A stretch of DNA of 64,000 nt from Styela clava (lineage: Eukaryota > Chordata > Ascidiacea > Stolidobranchia > Styelidae): the NCBI RefSeq assembly GCF_964204865.1, contig NC_135263.1, positions 10,833,426 to 10,897,425 of the forward strand, in the 5' to 3' direction. Under the pieces are notes generated by a model. That model saw only the letters and a list, made by a program, of their open reading frames with translations. It had not been told where the DNA came from and ran no database searches. Below, one piece after another: positions 36,280 to 45,090 of this stretch (positions within the stretch are counted from its first letter, which is position 1; each line of letters opens with the position of its first letter). Made by a program: the position numbers and the translations under genes.

Positions 36280-36510
36280 ATTATCACTCACCATCAACGA
36301 AGTGCTGTCCGCAAACAGTGAAACACATGTAAGATGGCTTCTGGACTTGACACCAAGCAGTTCTGCCAATGCAATATGCAATAGATAATATCCACATTGC
36401 GCGACGTTCCGGATCTTTTGAAATCAGTGGAATATAACTGAAGATCCATTTCGTTGTCTATACTATACGTAAGGCCAACGGAACAATATTAAATAACCAT
36501 TTTCAACAGC
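36280..36510 (-). pseudogene. THAP-domain exon, right arm (inverted copy)
   Basis: On the minus strand this repeats the left-arm exon without the hAT insert: SKDPERRAMW, then CFTVCGQHFVDG, followed by GTGAGT. Differences include GTTGGCTGT to GTTGGCCTT (the second zinc Cys is lost) and an extra 12-15 bases (TATTGCATATTGCAT) after the MW. The two exons point toward each other across the 1.37-kb centre. Confidence 0.7.
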
Positions 36511-36779
36511 CAAACAAAACGGAAACGTATAATCCGACTTGCAACTGACAGGTGCCAAATGGACGTTTTTGTTTTATTGCCGTCCAGTAACAAAGTCACG
36601 TGACTCGTGCAAGTCCTCTATATAATTATTTATTTTATATTAGCATGGAAAAAGAAGATTTCAAAAATTTAAACAGAAAATTCGAAAACCTATCATGCTA
36701 CTAGGATTTTCTTTTTCGCTGTCTACGATATGCAAACGTGTATATAGACAAACCTAAATAAATACAATCTAACTTCCTT

Positions 36780-39700
36780 TATTTTCAACTCATTATCGAT
36801 TTTTGTACCAAATCATCCACAATTTCATCAAGTGTTATTCTTTGCCTATCAAAATTAGTCATTAATCTAATTACCCCAAGGAATTTACATTTGAAAATAG
36901 CTCGCAAGTTACATTGCATTTGGAATACATCATCATATTTGACACTATTCCTAAATTCCCATATGGCTGATTTTCCACATTGAATGATTAATGCTTCTGC
37001 TTCACTATTAATATTATTAGCAATAATTTTGTCACAATTGATTCCCCTATATTACACCACTGCCAAAAATCTAATATCCAATTACAACAGCAAAATAAAT
37101 GATTACAGGTTTCTTCAATTTCATTACGAAATACACATTTTCCATTTTTGTCATCAAACCAATATTTTGATTTGTCACCTGTATGTAGGCCATTATCTAA
37201 GATAGAATTTTATACTTATTGGGGAGTTTATATTGCCAAATTTTTGACCAGGCAATTGGACTATTCAAATTGAATTTTTGTTTAATGTACATATCATGAT
37301 GTGTAGCAATTTCTGTAATTTTTCTTATTTTCAATAAACTACTTATTTTTTTGGTGGAGAAATCGGAGTTAATATATCTATCGATTCCAAGTCTATTTTT
37401 GGTGAAATTATAATTTCTTGCTAGAATTTCCTTCCAGCTTATGGGTACATTGCCCCAAACCTGTTGGATTTCATTTGAGCATCTATATAAACAAGAGAGC
37501 TATGCTCAAATATATGGACACGTAGCGCCACCCAATGGCAATAATTTTGATGACGTCATAGCGAAAAAAAAAGTAATAGCCTTTTGGAGAAATAGCCTTT
37601 ATCTTTAACCACTGAAAATTTCAAAGCAATTGGTCCAGTATTCGAAGAGAAAAGCGACTTTTTAAAAACGTGTCAAAGAACAAGAACAACAACAAGAGAG
37701 CTATGCTCAAATATATGACCACGTAGAGTCACATAATTTTGATGACGTCATAGCGAAAAAAAAAGTAATAGCCTTCTGGAGAAAATTTTTATTTTTAACC
37801 ACTGAAAATTCCAAAGCAATTGGTCCAGTATTCGAAGAGAAAAGCGACTTTTTAAAAACGTGTCAAAGAACAAGAACAACAACATAATATTGAAACGATC
37901 GTTATGTCCACTACGTGTCCAATAAGAGAGCTTTCCTCTGTGATCCCCAATTTGATCAATAGAATATATTCTATTCGTTAAATTATGTACAGAATTATCC
38001 ACAACGTCAGCTACCGAAATGACTTTAGCTTGGATCCATTTAGATGAAAATCAAAAATGCTGCTCCGAGATTAAAGGATTGTACCATAATATTTCATTTT
38101 TTACCTCTGTATTATTAAAGAAATGATTTCTCTCCAAATGGATGTCCTTAAATGAGTTGATGATGGCTGTATAAAAATTTGGTATGGTTGTTATTTTCTC
38201 AAATCGGATTGTCAAATACAGACATTCTAAATTTTCTTTGGAAAAAATATTACAATAATTATTAATATGATAAATGGCTCTTCTACTCTATGGCCTATTC
38301 TGGTGTTTGAGTATTTTGAATATTCATTTGACCTGAAGAGCTTTTATTTGGCTTCTGAAGTCTAACATATTCAAACCTGCGGATGCGAAATTACCAGGTG
38401 TAACTTGTCTTGAAACTAGTTGAGATTTATTATTCCAAATGAATTTCCATATTATTGTTTCTAATTTTCGAATTGAGTTCTCTGGCATAATTTCATAATT
38501 GGCAATGTGCCATACTTTAGACAACATTAATGATTTGACAATAATAATTTTTCCTATCATTGATAAATTTCGCCCCTGCCATAAATTTACTACATTTTGA
38601 ATTGAGTTTATGATTTTCAACCAGTTTTTATCCCTCCATACGATATTGTTTCCTATATAAGCCCCAAGAATTTTCAGCTCTTCTTGGATTTGAATACCCT
38701 TGTATCTTGTATGAAGGTCCCAAGTTTAGCCGTTTTTCTGACCCACACAACATTATGTTGCATTTTGGAATATTTATTCTCAAGCCCGTAGCTTTTTCAA
38801 ATTCTGCCATTAATTTTAATACTTCGTCTATGGATGGTAAACTTTCTACTGTGACAATAGTGTCATCCGCAAAACCTTTATATTTCTCCCTAGCACCTGT
38901 ACAATTTTGAAAACCTATAATTGCTCTATTGTATCTGATGTTGGATGCTAACAATTTTGACATTATAATGTATAAATGTGGGGCAAGTGGACAACCTTGT
39001 CTAACTCCTCGTGTTATACTAAATTGCTTTGATAAATATCCATTTGTTATTATTTTTGCATTGGTGTTGTTAAAAAGGGTATTGACCCATCTAATGAAAT
39101 AATTGCCAAAATTAACCTTTTTTAATATTTTGAGTAACAAAACTCCATCAACAGTATCATAAGCCTTTTCTTGGTCTATACTGAAAATTATTAGCGGTTG
39201 GTTTTGTTTATTTGCCCAAAATATGTCATCTCTTATTGTTAATAAATTTTCATGAATCGTTCGTCCTTCAATAAATCCTGTTTGGTCATGATTTATTATA
39301 TCAGGCACTGGCAGTACTGCTTTCATTCTCATGGCCAAAACTTTTGCGATTAATTAATATTCAATTTTTTATGTCATTTTTGTCCCCTTTTTTTATAAAG
39401 TAAAGTTATTAAACCAAGACTTGTGTTCTGAGACAGACATGATTGTTTATGATAACTATTTTAAATTTGCAAGAGAATTGGGCGTAATTGTTTCCAAAAT
39501 TGAACAAAGAATTTTTTTGTTAGACCATCTAGGCCAGGGGATTTATTCAATTTCATTTGTTTGAAAGCATACTCTAATTCTTCTTCTGTTAATTCACTAT
39601 CCATTTCTTGTTTTTGCTCATTTGAAACTTTTTGCTGATAATTATTCAATAACCAATTTTGACTATTAAAGTCCAAATTTTCATCTCTTTGATAAAGATT

Positions 39701-39780
39701 TTTATAAAATTTGACTTGCTCTTCCTGAATTTCTTCACATGTGTAAACTAAAGTGTTGTCAGGCTTCCTTAAAGATTTGT
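36780..39780 (-). pseudogene. LINE reverse transcriptase (ORF2 remnant)
   Basis: Pieces in order on the minus strand: 39461-39676 (LNKSPGLDGLTKKFF, the entry of non-LTR RTs); 38628-39338 (HDQTGFIEGRTIHENLL, FSIDQEKAYDTVD with the first catalytic Asp, RGVRQGCPLAPHLY, and FADD with the other two); 38324-38620 (LSMIGKIIIVKSLMLSKVWH, the post-RT thumb block). A C-terminal ETCNHLF-type Cys/His region lies near 37.1 kb. The style is L1/Tx1-like. About 120 bases are disordered between the first two pieces, and stops elsewhere make it inactive even though FADD is intact. Confidence 0.85.
37489..37925. repeat. Two tandem ~200-bp units with a unique tail
   Basis: Unit 1 (37489-37691) and unit 2 (37692-37881) both run from CAAGAGAGCTATGCTCAAAT through GATGACGTCATAGCG and ATTGGTCCAGTATTCGAAG to ACAAGAACAACAAC. 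They differ by a few substitutions and a 15-20 bp gap. A tail TAATATTGAAACGATCG-TATGTCCACTACGTGTCC follows, and the same tail stands alone at about 40733-40788. Tandem units plus a fixed 3' end recall a non-autonomous Helitron-like or SINE-like insert; it interrupts the LINE coding region. Confidence 0.7.
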
Positions 39781-39794
39781 CTGTCTAAGCGTCT

Positions 39795-39997
39795 GTCCCT
39801 GTCTAAGCGAGACATGTCTGGGCAAGCAATTGCCCCGAAGACTCTCTCAATTGTTTCGTAACAAAGTGTGTGGAAGCACACTGTCAATCAAGGGAAATTA
39901 CGGCGTCAACAATAACAAATAAATTACTACACAAGTTAAACGGACGCAATGTTTGAGTCAATACAAAAATCAAGTGAATGCAATTCTCGATGTAACA
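39795..39997 (-). repeat. BEL/Pao 5' LTR, distal part
   Basis: Resumes the LTR at TCCCTGTCTAAGCGAGACAT (the other LTR has TCCTTGTCTAAGCGAG) and runs to CGATGTAACA at 39997. It is near-identical to 22571-22771. GTAG follows as the right copy of the target duplication. Confidence 0.9.
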
Positions 39998-40066
39998 GTA
40001 GGTCGAGAATAGTAGGGATGTGGGCGATTGCGCAGTGGGTCGAGGATAGGAAGGCTGTGGAAGGCA
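39998..40066 (+). repeat. Minisatellite right of the BEL insertion
   Basis: GTAGGTCGAGAATAG, then GATTGCGCAGTGGGTCGAGG and ATAGGAAGGCTGTGG: two units of the array left of the retrotransposon. Joining the left flank GGCAG to GTAGGTCGAG restores a normal unit. Confidence 0.8.
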
Positions 40067-40431
40067 GCAAAATGTAGGGGGGCAGCAGATCCAAGCTGTA
40101 GAGTTTACGTTATTACACGTGCTCTTCTAGATATGTACTTATTTAATTAAAAGCTAACATTATGCGTTCTGTAATGATGGTTATTCAACAATGGTTGTTT
40201 CCCCGACCCTTGACCTCAGAAAAAATTTTCCTATATTTTACAATTGCAACATTTTTGATGCTTAGTTTAATAAATCAACCGTTTTTCTTACTTGACCTTT
40301 ATTTGATTTATTCTCGTGTATGATGACATCTATAATCTGTTCATCACCCAAATTATTTTAGAAGTTATAGGTATAAGGGGCAGCATTATTAGAAACTCGC
40401 CCCGGGCAGCAGACTAGTTTGGCACGCCCCT
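40067..40431. mobile_element. Possible hAT-type MITE, left end unclear
   Basis: The right end reads GTTTGGCACGCCCCTG (ending 40431), whose reverse complement CAGGGGCGTGCCAAAC is a typical hAT-like start. GGCAGCAGA occurs near both ends in inverted or direct form. The left terminus is not clean and no target duplication was found. Confidence 0.4.
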
Positions 40432-41188
40432 GTTTGCAAAGTACAACGCATTTTACATTTGCGATAAGTAGGTTTTCAACCTTTTAGTGGAGCGGAACTC
40501 CAACGACAAATTCCGGAGGCTCGAGGAATCTCTGTGCAATAGTTTAATTGTCTTTTATCGCTTGAATTGTACAAACTATAAATATATATACATGGGTAAA
40601 TCTCAATACCGACATAACAAAATGATTGTGCAGCTAGTTTAATGATAGTGGCAAACGTAATAAAATTTAGAAATCCAGTCCTGTCTGGCATGCCGGATTT
40701 GTTGTTTTATTGTACAACAACTGTTAACTTAACAAGAACAACAACATAATATTGAAACGATCGCTATGTCCACTACGTGTCCAATAATAACAAATTTAAT
40801 ACAGAAAAACAGTGAACACAGGAAAAATGGCCAACGTCCAGCCTTTACCATTGAAAAATAGAGCGAACTATTTTCACTCGCGACTCGTGGGTGGTCGGAG
40901 TTTCATAGTAACAAAACCCGGGTGGAATTTATCCAAATTAAGGGTCCTCGAAATGAGCATAAAGTAAAGAAAATATAAAAGATCTCAAAAACTCAACGAA
41001 ACACTCGGATAATAAAGTCCGTGACAACAAGTAAAGGATATTCAAAATACAAACAAGCATAAGCGTGGTTTTTGGGCAAAGTTGTGCCTGATATATTATC
41101 AATTATATTCTCATTTTATTAGATTTTTCTGCTTCTTGTAGACAGTTAAAGAGTGCTATGATCTACAAATGCATGCTATGCTTTAAAA
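40432..41188. other. Repeat-derived DNA, no gene seen
   Basis: Contains GGTTTTCAACCTTTTAGTGG near 40471, which resembles one end of a hAT-like MITE whose other end I cannot find. It also contains the solo tail (about 40733-40788) of the tandem repeat at 37489-37925. The rest is unassigned, with no plausible coding region. Confidence 0.4.
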
Positions 41189-41801
41189 CAGGGGTGTTCA
41201 ACCTTTTTCGCGGGCGGGACAAATATCAATAACTGAGTGAGACCGCGGGCCGCAGGCGCAGAATAGCTCATTTTGGAAATAAATATGTTACCGAAAAGTG
41301 CCATATTTGAAGCCATGACTTTTTTATAAATGTGGAAAGCTTTCTTGGTGTATTCGGTAAGATTCATTTCCAAGTAATTTTCTGTCAAATCTTATTCCAT
41401 ATTGATTAGATTTAGACAAAATCAATTGATAGGCTTGAAACAAAACTCATTTTAGCCTTTGTATCTATATAATATTAAATTTTTTAAACTGCTTTCCAGT
41501 TACCTAATCTTCAATTGCCCATTCTTACAAATTCATTAGCGTCTGCTCCGCATCTTCCTTAAATTGTTTGCTGCTCAGCAAGGGACAGCTTTGTGAATCG
41601 CGTTGTTCGCCTCGCTGTCAGGTCGCTGTAAGTCATAGACATAGATAATAAATTGAACTCGGATATAAGCTTTGCAACGCAAAGGATACCAGATTCAACT
41701 AAATTTCAAAACTACTTTAGCTGGCCGCGCACTATTCAAGATTGGCACTTCTCCGCGGGCTGCACAATTTTCCCTTGCGGGCCGCACTTTGCACACGCCT
41801 G
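41189..41801. mobile_element. hAT-type MITE, CAGGGGTGTTCAACC family
   Basis: Starts CAGGGGTGTTCAACC and ends TTTGCACACGCCTG, inverted with mismatches. GCGGGC-type runs lie just inside both ends. Flanks CTTTAAAA (left) and CTTTATCA (right) agree at six of eight positions, compatible with an old 8-bp duplication. There is no transposase; the 70-codon minus-strand frame at 41176-41388 just spans the left end. Confidence 0.7.
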
Positions 41802-41853
41802 CTTTATCATATTGAATGTTTCAAATTGTTTTGCTTGCTTCCTCAATTTAGAG

Positions 41854-42059
41854 CAGTGGTCTCAAAATTCCTGTGCCATGGCTCCTTTACAGTACTCTTA
41901 TGCAATATATTATACATATGCAATATGTATGCAATATACATATGCATTATATACATTATGCAATATACATCCGCCTGATTTTACCGAGGATGCGCTATCG
42001 GTCCTTATTTGTCTCTTCCTCTCTCTAGGTTAGGTGATATCGCACTCCGAGGATCACTG
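41854..42059. mobile_element. Short hAT-like MITE remnant
   Basis: CAGTGGTCTCAAAATTCC at the left and CTCCGAGGATCACTG at the right form weak inverted ends about 206 bp apart. The inside is largely ATATGCA/TATGCAATATA low-complexity sequence. Confidence 0.4.
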
Positions 42060-43532
42060 ATCCATAGTTCCCTCAAGTTTTCTTGGGTAAATCATATAAA
42101 ACGCATGTTTTTGAATAGTAGTTCTACGTTTCTGAAAGGCATAATTATTTATTTTTGTACACCATACCATTCAAAATGAATTATATTACAACATAGATCA
42201 TATTGTAATTAGAAAACCCTACATTTTGTATATAGATCTTAGTACTGTTCATTCAAATCAATCGTAAATATATACTATCGGCTCTGGCCTATTTAAGTTT
42301 TCTTTCGTTGCGAAAGAGTTTTAACTTTGATTATTAATTGTATTTTATTGTCGTACATTATGACACATACTATAAAATCATTATTATTAATCTGGATAAT
42401 GCGACTGTAGTTTTCCTATAAGATTTAACCCAAAGCCGTCCGGTTGAGGTTTTGTCGAACGAAGACTGATATTGATCCGGAGACTACAGTCACGCAAGTC
42501 ATGTGATTTGTGACGATCAGTTCTCTCGGTTCGATACTTTGAAAGCTTCGCAAGGAGTTTTGTGATTCTTTCCTGGGCGGTTTAGCGTGCTTTTGTTCAT
42601 TCAAATAGTTTGTCGTTCATGTAAGGAGATGAAAATATGTTGGAGTCGATCATTAAGCTTTGATTGTTTAGTTGTCAGAGTAATAAAATGATTTGTTGAT
42701 AGATAGGCTAGCCATTTCTGATTTGCGCCCTCACATTCCAGCATTCAGGCATGATTCAGTGATTACTGCATTATCGCACAGCATTCGGACATTTCGCTCT
42801 TCTGCACTTTTAGTACAAGAAATCTGTGAGCTTCGTAGTGAAAGAATCGCATCGTGTACCGTATACGGTCAGATATTTTGCGTGTCGAGTTCAAACAAGA
42901 CCTGAAGACCAACAATCACTGAATTGAATCAATCAGCTAAGAACTGAAATTTATTATTCAAAATAAAGATACTGAACATATTCTAGATATTGGTTCAGAC
43001 TAAATAATACTCGTAACAAATTCTCAAAATAGATCTTAATGACTCATAATAATTGTAGTTCGAAACTTCAATTACTGAAATAATGGTATTTCTGAATGAT
43101 TCTACATAAAGTTACAATTACAGAATTAGAGTCAATTTTTCTCAGAAAAGCATTCAGCTATTATCAAAACCGCAATTTTCAATTTGCTTCCCCATCACTC
43201 ATAATTAAAACTCAATACGGTAACTTTCAATTCTAAAATTTATTTAGACGTCTTTATTTCATTCACAAATGGCTTGTGTAAATGAGTACATTGTAATACT
43301 CAATTCTGCAATTTGATCCACATCAAACAATGATAATTATTGAATATTTTTCATATAACTGAACTGTAAATTTCACCTCTTTTTCAGATTATTTATAAAG
43401 TACTATTTACACCTCAATCGCTTTGTTTGAGTGCGTTTTGAAATTTAAATCAAATTTCCAAAATCTTCTACTACCAAACTCTACATTTATTTCAATTCCA
43501 TCTCTTCTTGACTCAAGTAAAAATACAACAAT
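42060..43532. other. Upstream region of the V-ATPase gene
   Basis: AT-rich, no coding region supported. It should contain the ATP6V0C promoter and 5' UTR. A pyrimidine-rich CACCTCTTTTTCAG at 43375-43388 could be a splice acceptor for a 5' UTR exon running into the start codon, but that is tentative. Confidence 0.4.
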
Positions 43533-45090
43533 ATGGCTGATGCAGGAACTGGACCCGAATATTCTCCTTTCTTCAGCTCAATGGGCGCTGCTGCCGCAAT
43601 GGTTTTCAGTGGTGAGTTCCGATTGTATTTTGAACTTGATTTTTCTGGATCTTGAAGTTCAGGAAAAAGCTGAATGAATTTTGCATGAAAACTGTTTAAA
43701 ATTCCGATTTATGAAATTTAACTTTGAATCTAAATTAATAGTGTTTATCTTTGATTGATCTTAGTAAATCTTGACCAACCAAATTTTTGAACCAATGTTC
43801 AATTTGTGTAGCAGTATCAGTGTGGAATTTAATTCAAGCGAATCCGTATAAAATACCAAATTTTACTATTTTATGCTATCTTCAGATCTTAAAGACATGT
43901 CTCTTTACAAAGCCTGGTATTGAATTTTGCTCCATTTATCCAAGATTCTTCTCATTTTTCAGCAATGGGAGCTGCATATGGAACAGCGAAATCTGGTACA
44001 GGAATTGCCGCAATGAGTGTGATGAGGCCAGAGTTGATTATTAAATCAGTTATTCCTGTTGTCATGGCTGGTATTATCGCTATTTATGGAGTAGTTATTG
44101 CAGTTTTGATTACTCAGAAGATGAGTGCAAGAATGCAGTTATTTCAGTAAGTATACTTTAATCACTTTGGAATTGTATTATGATGCTGATCTGTGGTGAA
44201 AAAAAAATCTCCAATTTGAGGAATTGTGTTGAAAGCTTTCTAAAAAATATATTTTTTTGTATGAAGCATACATATAAATGCTTATGCATAAGAGAAAATA
44301 TTGTTTGTGTGCCTCAACAAGAATCAAGTTTTATATATATTTTTCGCTTTTCTGACTTCAAGTTTATATTACACCCTATCTAAGCACCCTATATTGAACA
44401 TAACTTTTTAATTCAGAGCGTTTCTTCATCTTGGAGCCGGTTTATCTGTTGGACTTTCAGGTCTTGCTGCTGGAATAGCTATTGGTATAGTAGGTGACGC
44501 AGGTGTAAGAGGAACGGCACAGCAACCTCGACTGTTTGTTGGTAAGTCCATAAATACTTCATTACTCGAGTACAGATGATAGTGTTCAGAATCATAATTA
44601 TATTGCGACCTACTGACACCAATGGTATAGGGGGAATTGATTTTATTGATTAATTTATTGTGCTTATAATATTTCTATCAAGCCAAAGGTTTTTGGAATC
44701 TTGGCAGAATGCCATACATGCTCACTGCTATTGATTATTTGTTTCCTTTCTGACTTCCTAGAAAGGCTGTTATTATTTGAAACTGACATCCTTTTGTCAG
44801 GCTAGGTGCCCGACTTCACTTGCAAAATTGAAACATTTGGAAATCTAATATTGGCTTTGAATGTGCTGTCGTTCTTGTTATAATTTCACTATTTCTTTAC
44901 AAAATGACTTGCCATTCAATTTTTTTAAAAAAAATATCTTAAACTAATAGTTTCACCTATGCATAGTGCATTATCTAGCATTTGCTAATTTGTGTACAAT
45001 TTTACAGGAATGATTCTCATCCTTATTTTTGCTGAAGTCCTGGGATTGTACGGTCTCATCACTGCTCTAGTCTTAATCGTGCGTGGTTGA
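43533..45090 (+). CDS. ATP6V0C: V-type proton ATPase 16-kDa proteolipid subunit c
   Basis: Four exons (43533-43611, 43963-44146, 44417-44541, 45008-45090) join in frame to 156 residues. Known role: subunits c form the rotating proteolipid ring of the membrane Vo sector, which carries protons across endosomal, lysosomal and secretory membranes. Seen here: four hydrophobic segments in two related halves. [14 protein letters not shown] lies in the first half, and [12 protein letters not shown] with [19 protein letters not shown] in the second. The proton-carrying Glu is residue 139 in [13 protein letters not shown] of the last helix. Length matches the near-invariant animal protein (155-159 aa). 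All introns are short and use GT(A/G)AGT donors. Only the C-terminus (VLIVRG) departs from the usual ending. It is a normal housekeeping gene. Confidence 0.97.

Larger units (their letters stand above)
31516..36624. mobile_element. Fold-back element with THAP exons in both inverted arms
   Basis: Two arms of about 0.79 kb are inverted copies of each other. The left arm is 31516-31685 plus 33850-34471, split by a hAT insertion; the right arm is 35842-36624. Both start at the tips with TATAGAG-ACTTGCACG-GTCACGTGAC and include the GTCCAGTAACAAAG block, a THAP-domain exon, the GAATTCAATTGAATTC palindrome and the CCCTGGGAGTTTCACAGG block. About 1.37 kb of unique DNA lies between them. Flanks share ATAT at both tips, too short to be sure of a target duplication. 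The THAP DNA-binding domain is used by P-element and related transposases, so a P-like or other THAP transposon is likely; no catalytic domain is recognisable. Confidence 0.82.
31251..39794 (-). mobile_element. 5'-truncated LINE (L1/Tx1-like) inside the BEL LTR
   Basis: A T-run at 31251-31263 is the poly(A) tail on the minus strand. Coding sequence enters at the right end (about 39780) just before the reverse transcriptase, so the endonuclease and any ORF1 are missing. LTR sequence flanks both ends. About 12 bases of LTR are missing at the junction. TGTCTAAGCG occurs twice near 39.78-39.81 kb, which may be an insertion by-product. A THAP fold-back element (31516-36624) interrupts its 3' UTR, and a tandem repeat (37489-37925) interrupts its C-terminal coding region. 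Confidence 0.82.
21923..39997 (-). mobile_element. BEL/Pao LTR retrotransposon, broken and nested
   Basis: Minus-strand element bounded by LTRs of about 0.85 kb that start TGTAACAG and end TGTAACA on the plus strand. It is flanked by GTAG at 21919-21922 and 39998-40001. Gene order on the minus strand is 5' LTR, leader, gag with coiled coil and CCHC knuckles, aspartic protease, reverse transcriptase, RNase H, integrase, purine tract, 3' LTR. That order and the motifs are those of BEL/Pao. Frameshifts and stops split every domain, so it cannot encode a working polyprotein. Later insertions make up about 10 kb of its 18 kb: a hAT in the leader (28951-30590), and a LINE plus its own inserts in the 5' LTR (31251-39794). 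Removing those leaves about 7.9 kb, a normal BEL length. Confidence 0.92.
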
